Shown here: in pieces, positions 1-7,519 of the stretch
Numbering within the stretch: the first letter of the stretch is position 1
Layout of the letters: the number at the start of each line of letters is the position of its first letter
Notes under the pieces: model-generated
Databases searched by the model: none
Told to the model about the DNA's origin: nothing
The model's input: the letters and a program-made list of their open reading frames with translations, nothing else
NCBI GenBank assembly: GCA_027068615.1
Contig: JAMOQV010000004.1
Location: 1 to 13,137 of the forward strand
Length of the DNA stretch: 13,137 nucleotides
Source: Helicobacteraceae bacterium
GTDB taxonomy: Bacteria > Campylobacterota > Campylobacteria > Campylobacterales > Sulfurimonadaceae
Reading direction: 5' to 3'
Translations under genes and position numbers: made by a program

Positions 1-708
1 CGATATGGTTTACATGAAAACGGTTTTGTGGGTGGGCTAAGAAGAGATATACTCAAAGTTATAAAAAAGAACTTTAACAAAGAGATGCAACCCATAAGCA
101 TACCGTTTAAAGTGATGGCAAATTTAGACCATATAAAACTTGTAGCAAATATACTAGAGGAAAACTCACTTGAAGCGATTTTAAGATTTTTCGGTGAAAA
201 TATGGAGTTTAATGGACCATTTCGTGCATCAAACCTAGAAGATATGTTAGAAGCTTCAAAGATAGTAGATAGTTATGACTTAGATATAGCAACAAAGTTT
301 CATCTAGCATGTGCTCCACTAACTCTAAAATCTCCCCACATCATAGAAGCATATAACAACTACATATATGCACTTGAACAAAAGATGCCAGTGCTTTACA
401 ACCCACCAAAACTAAAAGGTGAGTATGCAAAAACAGCTATGGAGCTACTAAAAGTGGAAGATATGGTAAAAGAGATTTCCCTTTATCTATGGCTTAGTTA
501 TCGTTTTAATGACTATTTTATAGATGAGAAAAAAGCAAGAACAACAAGAGCAATACTAAACAAATACATAGAAAACTCTCTACAACAAGCAGAGTTTGTA
601 AGAACTTGCAGGATGTGTCATAGTCCACTACCTAAGAGTGAAAAACATAATATTTGTCATAAGTGTTTTAAGAAAAATTATACGGGTGGTGGGTATAAAA
701 AGAGGTAA
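1..708 (+). CDS. SUV3-like ATP-dependent helicase, C-terminal part (5' end outside window)
   Basis: The frame is open from base 1 to a TAA stop, giving 235 visible residues with no start inside the window. The first residues (RYGLHENGFVGG) look like the sequence that directly follows helicase motif VI (QxxGRAGR) in SUV3/Ski2-type enzymes, so the RecA-like core lies upstream. The visible part resembles the C-terminal region of mitochondrial SUV3: a helical segment, then the signature YLWLSYRF at visible residues 162-169. The protein ends in a basic tail with two CxxC pairs (Cys 203/206 and 219/222), a likely zinc ribbon. In the family these proteins unwind RNA or DNA using ATP; the bacterial role is not well established. 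The GTG at 28 is an internal codon and should not be taken as the start. The next gene has its own promoter-like sequence. Confidence 0.8.
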   Translation, partial: RYGLHENGFVGGLRRDILKVIKKNFNKEMQPISIPFKVMANLDHIKLVANILEENSLEAILRFFGENMEFNGPFRASNLEDMLEASKIVDSYDLDIATKFHLACAPLTLKSPHIIEAYNNYIYALEQKMPVLYNPPKLKGEYAKTAMELLKVEDMVKEISLYLWLSYRFNDYFIDEKKARTTRAILNKYIENSLQQAEFVRTCRMCHSPLPKSEKHNICHKCFKKNYTGGGYKKR

Positions 709-755
709 ATTTTTTATTATGTTAATTTAAAACAGATATTTAAGTAATATTAAAA

Positions 756-761
756 TATAAT
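756..761 (+). promoter_or_regulatory. Probable -10 box (TATAAT) of the lipoprotein-symporter pair
   Basis: A perfect TATAAT lies in an AT-rich stretch 27 bases before the TTG start of the small lipoprotein. No clear -35 hexamer is visible, which fits sigma-70 promoters of Campylobacterota. The expected transcript start is near 768. The GGAG at 777-780 would serve as ribosome binding site. Confidence 0.45.
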
Positions 762-787
762 AGCTTAATTTTATATGGAGTGATAAG

Positions 788-967
788 TTGGGACAATATT
801 TGATAAAAGGTATTTTAGTAGTAGTCTTAGGTGTTTTTTTTATATCTTGTTCAAATATAGATGTAAAAAGGGATAGATTATTATCTCCATATCCTATATT
901 TGATGATGTTTGGCAGGGTCAAAAGACCATTAGTGTTGTTAAACAAAAAAAGGATATCAATGATTAA
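788..967 (+). CDS. Small putative lipoprotein, 59 aa
   Basis: A short frame opens with TTG at 788, 7 bases after a GGAG ribosome binding site (777-780), and ends with TAA at 965-967. The translation begins MGQYLIKGILVVVLGVFFISC: a short charged N-terminus, a hydrophobic stretch and a lipobox-like FISC, so Cys 21 is the likely lipidated residue. The remaining 38 residues are polar, with a PYPIFDDVWQGQ segment, and match no family I recognise. The last 8 bases overlap the start of the symporter gene at 960, and the symporter's ribosome binding site lies inside this frame. That suggests translational coupling and supports the frame as a real gene. The function is unknown; an envelope partner of the transporter is possible but only a guess from position. 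Confidence 0.6.
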   Translation: MGQYLIKGILVVVLGVFFISCSNIDVKRDRLLSPYPIFDDVWQGQKTISVVKQKKDIND

Positions 968-2168
968 AAAGATTAAAAAATACTCAACAACAAATACTCT
1001 TGTTTTACTTGGTATATTTTTTGGTGCTTTATTTGGTAGCTTTTTTCCAGAGCTTGCACTTGAACAAAAAGTTATAGGGAGTGCTTTTATCTACTTTTTA
1101 AAGATGCTAGTAGTTCCTTTAGTTTTTGCTAGTATATATGTAGCTATTTTAGGGCTTGGTTCGATAGAGCATCTTAAAAGAATGGGATTAAAAACAATAG
1201 GACTCTATCTTTTAACAACAGCATTAGCCGTGGTTTTAGCTATAGTTGCTATGAATATTTTTAATGTTGGAGAGGTTGTAAGTAGTGATGGATTGGAGTA
1301 TGCAAAAGCATCTTCTATAGCACCTTTTTCTCTCTCTTCTATGATACTTAGTTTTATACCAACTAATATTTTTAATGCACTCTCAAATGGTGCAATGATG
1401 CAAATCATAGTCTTTGCTATCTTTTTTGGTGTGGCATCTTTGTTTTTAAAAGAGGATGAACAAAAACTTATGGTTTCATTTTTTACAGCTATCTCAAATG
1501 CGATGTTAAAAATGGCAGAATGGGTTATACTTATGACCCCTATCGGTGTTTTTTCACTTATATCTTATGTTATAGCTGATCAGGGTATAGATGTTATACT
1601 AGGTCTTTGGAAGTACATCCTACTTGTTATAGGTGTTATAGTTTTTCATGCTGTTGTAACACTTCCAGCAGTTTTAGCATACTTTGGTAAGATAAACCCT
1701 TATAAGTATCTCTCAGATGTTCGTGAAGCTCCAATTATGGCATTTTCAACGGCATCTTCGGCTGCTACACTACCTGTTTCTATGAGAGTAACTGAGGAGA
1801 TGGGTGGAGTAGATAAAAAAACAGCTTCATTTGTACTACCTTTGGGTGCAACTGTTTCTATGGATGGAACAGCAGCTTATCTAACAGTAGCAGTTTTATA
1901 TATAGCAAATTTAGCAGGGGTAACTCTTAGTTTTGGTGATCAACTACTTCTTGGCATCACAGTTGTTGCTCTTAGTGTTGGGGTGGCTGCACTTCCTAGT
2001 GCATCTTTGGTTATGATGGTTGTTATATTAAATCAGTTGGGATTACCAACTGAATATATTGCACTTATAGTAGCAGTTGATAGGATTTTGGATATGTGTA
2101 GAACATCATTAAATGTTACTTCTGACTTGGTTGTTACTAAGATTGTTGATCAGTTTGAAAAAAAGTAA
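960..2168 (+). CDS. Dicarboxylate/amino acid:cation symporter (DAACS/SLC1 family), 402 aa
   Basis: Inner-membrane sodium- or proton-coupled carrier of the GltP/GltT/DctA family, probably importing acidic amino acids or C4-dicarboxylates. I chose ATG 960 because an AGGA box lies 5 bases upstream and because the extra 20 residues of the longer frame from TTG 900 lack family character. The 402-aa length is typical. Family marks include the HP1 serine-rich motif STASSAATLPVSM (residues 263-275), an NMDGT-like motif reading SMDGT (300-304), the HP2 tip GVAALPSAS (341-349), and the TM8 motif DMCRTSLNVTSD (378-389). By alignment to GltPh, Asp378, Arg381, Asn385 and Asp389 match D394, R397, N401 and D405. 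The Asp/Arg pair favours an acidic amino acid substrate. The Asn to Ser change in the NMDGT motif is unusual, because that Asn contributes to a sodium site. The gene overlaps the upstream lipoprotein by 8 bases. Confidence 0.9.
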   Translation: MIKKIKKYSTTNTLVLLGIFFGALFGSFFPELALEQKVIGSAFIYFLKMLVVPLVFASIYVAILGLGSIEHLKRMGLKTIGLYLLTTALAVVLAIVAMNIFNVGEVVSSDGLEYAKASSIAPFSLSSMILSFIPTNIFNALSNGAMMQIIVFAIFFGVASLFLKEDEQKLMVSFFTAISNAMLKMAEWVILMTPIGVFSLISYVIADQGIDVILGLWKYILLVIGVIVFHAVVTLPAVLAYFGKINPYKYLSDVREAPIMAFSTASSAATLPVSMRVTEEMGGVDKKTASFVLPLGATVSMDGTAAYLTVAVLYIANLAGVTLSFGDQLLLGITVVALSVGVAALPSASLVMMVVILNQLGLPTEYIALIVAVDRILDMCRTSLNVTSDLVVTKIVDQFEKK

Positions 2169-2225
2169 ATTTAGATTTGGAATTAAAAATGCTTTTTTTG
2201 TTGAATTAAAAGAAAAAGAAATTAA

Positions 2226-2618
2226 ATGAAAATAATAACTAAGATAGTTTTAATGTTATTGATTACATTGTCATTAAAAGCTGAAATATATGTTGTTATT
2301 TCTGATAATAGTAATATTGATAGTATAACAAAGAATGAGTTATCAAATCTTTATCTAAAAAAAACAGATAGGATACATGGACAAAAAGTTATAGTTGTAA
2401 ATAATGTAGATGATTATGATGAATTTAATAAAAAAGTATTAAACAAAACACCTAGTCAGATACATGCTTATTGGATGAAACAGATATTTTTAGGTAAAAA
2501 AGTACCACCAAAAAAGATAACTAAAACAGAACTTGAAAAAGATATAAATAATATGCCAAATGTTATTACATATACATCCAACAAAATAGATGCAAAGGTA
2601 ATTTATGCGATTAAATAA
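2226..2618 (+). CDS. Short PstS-like periplasmic substrate-binding protein, 130 aa
   Basis: Likely exported. The N-terminus is a signal peptide (MKIITKIVLMLLITLSLKA, cleavage expected after Ala19). The mature part of about 110 residues resembles the short proteins often annotated as phosphate ABC transporter substrate-binding proteins (PBP-like fold). Typical signs are the segment FNKKVLNKTPSQIHAYWMKQ, a GKKVPPK stretch and a C-terminal NMPNVITYTSNKID. It is far shorter than true PstS (about 300 aa) and no ABC permease or ATPase gene is nearby, so phosphate import is unlikely. Its neighbours are a porin-like barrel and a sensor kinase, so a ligand-presenting role for the kinase is my inference. 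The ribosome binding site is weak (purine-rich AAAGAAAAAGAAA) and no clear promoter is visible in the 57-base gap upstream. The last 14 bases overlap the next gene. Confidence 0.75.
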   Translation: MKIITKIVLMLLITLSLKAEIYVVISDNSNIDSITKNELSNLYLKKTDRIHGQKVIVVNNVDDYDEFNKKVLNKTPSQIHAYWMKQIFLGKKVPPKKITKTELEKDINNMPNVITYTSNKIDAKVIYAIK

Positions 2619-3822
2619 TTTTATAATTTCAGTTATATTTCTAGCTTCATCATTATTAGCTGATAATTTTGAAACAAGTTTTAATTATTTTGGTAATTTG
2701 ACTGCAAGTAGTTTAAATAAAGATAAATTTTATATAAAAGGTTATCAGGTAGATGATATACAAGACTATTTTGAATTAAGTACATACTCTAAACTTGGTT
2801 TTCAAACTATGATTTATAATGATAAGTTTACATTTGTGGCTCAAGCTGTAAGTCATTATGTAGATGATAGTTTAAATCTTGATTTAACTTGGTTAAATGC
2901 AAAGTATAAGATTAGAGATGATTTTAGTATCCGTGTTGGACGGATACAGTCAGCTATGTTTTTAAACTCTGATGTTAGAGATATTGATTATGTAAATACT
3001 TGGGCAATAGAACCGAATGCTTTTTATACAATGCTTCCTATGAGATACTATGATGGGTTAGATATATCGTATGAAAAAGTTATAGGGGATTATTATATAA
3101 ATATTATTATAACCCCTTATGGAGAGGTAAGTGCAGATATAGATGATATGGTTAGTGGTAGTACTCTTGATGTAAGTGATATGCACATGGTATCTTTGGT
3201 TTTATCAAATAATGATTTTAAGTTTAAAACATCGTATGCACAGGTAACTATGAATATACCGATATATGATGTTAATTATCATAGTATTATTCAAACATTA
3301 CAAGATGAAGGAAATGATATAAGTAAATATAATTATATTGATAAAAAAATATCATTTTTAACACTTGGTCTTGAGTACAATTATGAAAACTATTCATTTT
3401 TGACAGAAATTGCAAAAAGAGATAGTGTTAGTTTATTGCCAGATACTATAGCATATTATACTATGCTATCTTATAGATATGATAAATTTATACCATTTAT
3501 AATGTATAGTTCAAATAACAATGATAGTTCACATTTTGATACTACAAACATAAATGATACTGCTACCAATGGGGTAACAAAAACAGAATTAGAAAAGATT
3601 TTGTATCAAACTAATGATTCTCAAAGAACTTTTTCTATAGGGTTTAGGTATGATTTAAAAACAGGTATAGCATTGAAATTTCAAGTAGATAAGATTTTTA
3701 TAAAAAATTATGGAACAGATTATAGCGATAGTGTTAAAAGATTGGGTTATACACAAATAGATGCAGGGGTAAAAGACGATAATGTATATCAAACTACAAT
3801 CGGATTAAGTTTTGCTTTCTAA
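2605..3822 (+). CDS. Outer-membrane porin-like beta-barrel protein, 405 aa
   Basis: Probable outer-membrane channel. It has a signal peptide (cleavage after LLA, residue 19), a mature sequence of alternating polar and aromatic residues typical of amphipathic beta-strands, and a C-terminus ending in phenylalanine (TIGLSFAF), the usual barrel-assembly signal. Segments such as LNAKYKIRDDFSIRVGRIQS look like strand-turn-strand pieces of trimeric porins. ATG 2605 is preceded by AAAGG (2594-2598) with 6 bases of spacing and lies inside the end of the binding-protein gene. The 3' end overlaps the kinase gene by 11 bases. The fold is clear, but the substrate cannot be told from sequence. Its place between a periplasmic binding protein and a sensor kinase suggests it admits the ligand that the system senses. 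Confidence 0.75.
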   Translation: MRLNNFIISVIFLASSLLADNFETSFNYFGNLTASSLNKDKFYIKGYQVDDIQDYFELSTYSKLGFQTMIYNDKFTFVAQAVSHYVDDSLNLDLTWLNAKYKIRDDFSIRVGRIQSAMFLNSDVRDIDYVNTWAIEPNAFYTMLPMRYYDGLDISYEKVIGDYYINIIITPYGEVSADIDDMVSGSTLDVSDMHMVSLVLSNNDFKFKTSYAQVTMNIPIYDVNYHSIIQTLQDEGNDISKYNYIDKKISFLTLGLEYNYENYSFLTEIAKRDSVSLLPDTIAYYTMLSYRYDKFIPFIMYSSNNNDSSHFDTTNINDTATNGVTKTELEKILYQTNDSQRTFSIGFRYDLKTGIALKFQVDKIFIKNYGTDYSDSVKRLGYTQIDAGVKDDNVYQTTIGLSFAF

Positions 3823-6319
3823 CAACTTTTTTAAACTTAAAATTACTATTGTAAAAAGATTGTTTTTTATCTATATGGTAAATCTCCTTCTTTTCTTTGG
3901 GTATATGTATTTTAATTATAAATTTACATCAGTAAGTATAGAACAACTACAACAAACACAAAATGTAAAGTTACCAGTTAGTATTATTCAAACACAAAAT
4001 CTTCGTATTCTTAGGGATATAATGATTATCTTTAGTGATGCTGCTATCACAAATGAGATAGATGTTTTACAAAAGGCTAAAATTAAAAAAAATGAATTGA
4101 TAAATAATTTAGATAGATTGTATATCAATTATGCTCTTTTAGATGCAAAAAAACAAAAAAAATTATTTAATCAATACTATAATCTAGCTTATAGTGTTAC
4201 AGTAAATACTATAAAAGAGACAAATTTTGATTTAGAAAAGATTGCTAAGATGCAAGAGATGTCTAATGATGTCTTAAATCTTTTTAAAGATAAAAAAGAA
4301 AGAGCTTCCAAAGAGTTAATCAATTCTTTAGCTACAATATCTAAAGATACGAAAGAGTTTTTTGGTTATTCTTTATTTATATCTTTAATAGCGATACTTA
4401 TTACGAGTATTGTTAGTTATTTTATATATATAACTATAAAAAATAGATTATATAACATTATAAACTCAGTGAAAAATCTGGTAAATAATGAACCAGATTT
4501 TTCAAAAAGATTAAAAGTTGAGTATAACGATGAGGTTTCAAAACTAACTTTTTGGATAAATAAACTCTCTTCAAAGTTTGAAGATAACTACAATGAACTA
4601 AATATACTTAAAAATAAAGCAGAAGAAAACACTAAAGCAAAATCAGAATTTTTGGCAAATATGTCACATGAGATAAGAACACCTATGAATGGCATCATAG
4701 GTATGACACATCTTGCACTACAAACAGATTTGAATGAGAAACAAAGAATTTTTTTAAACAATATAGAAAGTTCTGCATCTAGTTTATTGGTTATCATCAA
4801 TGATATACTTGACTTTTCTAAGATAGAAGCTGGTAAATTGACTTTAGAAAAGATAGATTTTAATATAGATGATGTTTTATCTAATTTGGTAAGTTTAGTT
4901 GAATTAAAAGTAGATGAAAAAGAGTTAGAGTTGTTGATAAACTATGATAAAAAAGACAACATACTCTATGGTGACCCATTAAGAATAAATCAAATACTAA
5001 TAAATCTTGTAAACAATGCTATAAAATTTACTAAAAAAGGTAAGATAGAGATAGATATAAAAAGGGTAGAAGTAGATAGAGTTAGATTTAGTGTAACAGA
5101 TACAGGTATAGGTCTATCCCCTCAACAGCAACAAAAACTTTTTCAGTCTTTTTCTCAAGCAGATGGTAGTACAACTAGAAAGTATGGTGGAACAGGTTTA
5201 GGACTTTCTATATGCAAGCAATTGTCAGGATTGATGAATGGTAAAATTTGGGTTAAGAGTAAGTTAGGGGAGGGTAGCTCTTTTATATTTGAGATAGAGT
5301 TACCAAAAGGGGATATACATAATCTAAAACAAGATATGGATACAAATGTAGAAGATATATCAGTTTTAAAAGGTTCAAAAATACTTTTAGTAGAAGATAA
5401 TAAGATAAATAGAGAGTTAATTGATGGTCTTTTAGAAGGTAGTGGAATTATTATAGATATAGCACAAAATGGTAAAGAAGCTATAGGAAAATACAATAAA
5501 AATTCTTATGAACTAATATTTATGGATATTCAAATGCCTATAATGGATGGATATGAAGCTACAACAATTATAAGACAAAAAGATAAAAAGATACCTATTG
5601 TAGCTTTAAGTGCAAATGTTATGAAAGAGGAGATAGATAAGATAAAAACCGTTGGTATGGATGAGTTTTTATATAAGCCTATAGAGGTTAAAAAGTTATA
5701 TAAAACACTACTGAAATATATAACAAAAAAAGTTGAAAAAACAGAGAAAAAAAGTAAAAAAGTAAATATCGTAGATTATCATTTAAAATACTTAGATACT
5801 GTTAGTGGATTATCTTATCTAGTTGGAAATGAAAAATTATATCTTAAGTTACTAGAAGATTTTTATACAGATTGTAAAGATTTGAAACTTGAAGATTTAA
5901 ACGATGATGAATTTAAAAGAAAGATACACTCCTTAAAAGGTCTAAGTGCAAATATTGGTGCAAAACAGTTTCATAAACTTTTAAAGGAGATAGATACTAC
6001 TCAAGATAGGACAATGACAAGTGTTTTTTATAAAGAGTTAAATCTATTGTTAGAAGATATAAAAGAGTTTATTTCTAAGAAAAAGAAAGTAAAAATGGGT
6101 AAATTAGAGATATCTGATAAAAAGATTGATGAGTTATTTATAGATTTACAAAAAGTTGTATTTACAAAAAGAGTAAATAAATGTAAAATTGCTATAGAAA
6201 ATATAGAAAAGTATGAATTAAATGCTAAAGATAAAGAGTTTTTTATGCAGATAAAAGAGTTTATTTTAAAATATAACTTTAAAGATGCATTGGCAAAACT
6301 AAAGGAAAGAGATGGATAA
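3812..6319 (+). CDS. Hybrid sensor histidine kinase with HAMP, receiver and Hpt domains, 835 aa
   Basis: Inner-membrane multi-step phosphorelay kinase. Order of parts: TM1 (about 17-33), a helical periplasmic sensor (about 36-182), TM2 (about 187-209), HAMP (about 210-262), and the HisKA H-box FLANMSHEIRTPMNG with His286. The ATPase domain follows, with N-box LVNNAIKFT (about 398-406), G1 DTGIG near 430 and G2 GGTGLGL near 459. A receiver domain (about 523-645) has phospho-acceptor Asp572 in FMDIQMPIMDGYEA and Lys in YKPIE. An Hpt domain has His706 in HSLKGLSANIG. A helical tail of about 80 residues has no assignment. The expected relay is His286 to Asp572 to His706. The start is TTG 3812 (weak GGA at 3802-3804), overlapping the porin gene by 11 bases; no ATG, GTG or TTG before TM1 fits better. 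It overlaps the next gene by 8 bases. Confidence 0.9.
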   Translation: MLSNNFFKLKITIVKRLFFIYMVNLLLFFGYMYFNYKFTSVSIEQLQQTQNVKLPVSIIQTQNLRILRDIMIIFSDAAITNEIDVLQKAKIKKNELINNLDRLYINYALLDAKKQKKLFNQYYNLAYSVTVNTIKETNFDLEKIAKMQEMSNDVLNLFKDKKERASKELINSLATISKDTKEFFGYSLFISLIAILITSIVSYFIYITIKNRLYNIINSVKNLVNNEPDFSKRLKVEYNDEVSKLTFWINKLSSKFEDNYNELNILKNKAEENTKAKSEFLANMSHEIRTPMNGIIGMTHLALQTDLNEKQRIFLNNIESSASSLLVIINDILDFSKIEAGKLTLEKIDFNIDDVLSNLVSLVELKVDEKELELLINYDKKDNILYGDPLRINQILINLVNNAIKFTKKGKIEIDIKRVEVDRVRFSVTDTGIGLSPQQQQKLFQSFSQADGSTTRKYGGTGLGLSICKQLSGLMNGKIWVKSKLGEGSSFIFEIELPKGDIHNLKQDMDTNVEDISVLKGSKILLVEDNKINRELIDGLLEGSGIIIDIAQNGKEAIGKYNKNSYELIFMDIQMPIMDGYEATTIIRQKDKKIPIVALSANVMKEEIDKIKTVGMDEFLYKPIEVKKLYKTLLKYITKKVEKTEKKSKKVNIVDYHLKYLDTVSGLSYLVGNEKLYLKLLEDFYTDCKDLKLEDLNDDEFKRKIHSLKGLSANIGAKQFHKLLKEIDTTQDRTMTSVFYKELNLLLEDIKEFISKKKKVKMGKLEISDKKIDELFIDLQKVVFTKRVNKCKIAIENIEKYELNAKDKEFFMQIKEFILKYNFKDALAKLKERDG

Positions 6320-7454
6320 TCAAACAATATTGGTAGTAGATGATACTATTTCAAACTTAGATGTGATTTGTAATCTTTTAGAAGATTATGACATCTTAAC
6401 AGCTACTTCTGGTATAGATGCTTTAGAGATTTTAGAAGATGAAAATGTTGATTTAATCATTCTTGATATTATGATGCCAGAGATGGATGGTTTTGAAGTT
6501 TGTAAAAGATTAAGGGATGCAAAAAAAACAAGAGATATTCCTATCCTTTTTATAACAGCTAGTACAGATGAAGATAGTATAGAAAAAGCTTATGAAGTTG
6601 GTGGAACAGACTATATTACTAAACCTTTTAAGCCAAAAGAACTTTTAGCAAAAGTTGCTATGCAGTTGGATTTGGTAAGTAAAACACATAATTTAGAAAA
6701 ACTTATAGAGATTCAACTTGAGCAGTTAAGAGATAAAGATGCTTTACTTATGGAACAATTAAAAAAAGCAGAGATGGGGCAGATGATATCTACTATAGCT
6801 CATCAGTTAAAACAGCCATTAACGGTTATATCTGGAATGATGTCTAGTATGCTTATGGATGACATGCTAGGCAGGGATGTAGATGTAAATACTCTTTGTT
6901 TAAAAGTTCAAGATGAGGCTAGTTTTATGGCAGAAATTATTGATATGTATAGAACATTTTTTAGCACAGATATAGAAAAAAAGAGTTTAAATTTAGAAAA
7001 AATTATAGAAGATACACTCTATATATTATCTGGAAGTGTTGCAAATATCAGATTTATTAAAAATTATCAAAAAGATTTAGAACCTATAAAAATATATAAA
7101 AATGAGATTATTCAATGTTTAATGAATATAATAAAAAATGCTCAAGATAATCAGGATGAAAACAATATTTATGAAAAAGTGATTAAAATATCTACATATA
7201 AAGAAGATGAATATCAGGTTATAACTATACATGACAATGGTGGAGGGATACCAGAGGAGATAAAAGATAAAATATTTGACAATTATTTTACTACAAAATC
7301 AAAAGATGCTGGTACAGGGATAGGTTTACATCTAGTAAAACAAATAGTAGAAGAAAAACATCATGGTGAAGTATATGTTAAAAATGAAAAATTAACATAC
7401 AATGATAAGTCAGTTTTAGGAGCTAAATTTTTTATAAAACTAAAAATATCATAA
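6312..7454 (+). CDS. Soluble receiver-histidine kinase (REC-HisKA-HATPase), 380 aa
   Basis: Cytoplasmic; no membrane segment is visible. The receiver domain (about 4-120) has the acidic pair Asp10/Asp11, phospho-acceptor Asp52 in LIILDIMMPEMDG, a Thr in FITAS, and the conserved KPFKP. A coiled-coil linker (about 123-155) leads to a HisKA domain with His164 in IAHQLKQPL, a variant of the HQWRQPL box common in Campylobacterota. The ATPase domain follows, with N-box MNIIKNAQDN, G1 DNGGG (about 308) and G2 GTGIGLHL (about 334). There is no DNA-binding or other output domain. The gene starts inside the end of the hybrid kinase gene with an AAGGAAAGAG ribosome binding site, so the two are surely made together. 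The hybrid kinase's Hpt domain probably phosphorylates Asp52 and thereby tunes this second kinase, whose target is not in the window. That order is inference. Confidence 0.9.
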   Translation: MDNQTILVVDDTISNLDVICNLLEDYDILTATSGIDALEILEDENVDLIILDIMMPEMDGFEVCKRLRDAKKTRDIPILFITASTDEDSIEKAYEVGGTDYITKPFKPKELLAKVAMQLDLVSKTHNLEKLIEIQLEQLRDKDALLMEQLKKAEMGQMISTIAHQLKQPLTVISGMMSSMLMDDMLGRDVDVNTLCLKVQDEASFMAEIIDMYRTFFSTDIEKKSLNLEKIIEDTLYILSGSVANIRFIKNYQKDLEPIKIYKNEIIQCLMNIIKNAQDNQDENNIYEKVIKISTYKEDEYQVITIHDNGGGIPEEIKDKIFDNYFTTKSKDAGTGIGLHLVKQIVEEKHHGEVYVKNEKLTYNDKSVLGAKFFIKLKIS

Positions 7455-7491
7455 GCTTAACTACTAATTAACATTATTTATAGTAATATTT

Positions 7492-7497
7492 TATAAA
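7492..7497 (+). promoter_or_regulatory. Possible -10 box (TATAAA) of the oxidoreductase gene
   Basis: In the 65-base gap before the oxidoreductase gene, TATAAA occurs in very AT-rich DNA 22 bases before the ATG. The gap shows no clear terminator, so read-through from the kinase operon is equally possible. Confidence 0.2.
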
Positions 7498-7519
7498 ATT
7501 TATAACTAAAGGTAATTTT

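Noticed and set aside
900..959. Upstream TTG start giving a 422-aa symporter
   Set aside because: The extra residues overlap the lipoprotein reading frame, lack family similarity, and ATG 960 has a well-placed AGGA box.
2226..2618. Phosphate uptake (pst) system
   Set aside because: The protein is less than half the length of PstS and no pstC, pstA, pstB or phoU gene is present; its neighbours are a porin and kinases.
5155..5496. Minus-strand frame inside the hybrid kinase gene
   Set aside because: It is the complement of the conserved ATPase G2 and receiver regions; no start signal or domain.
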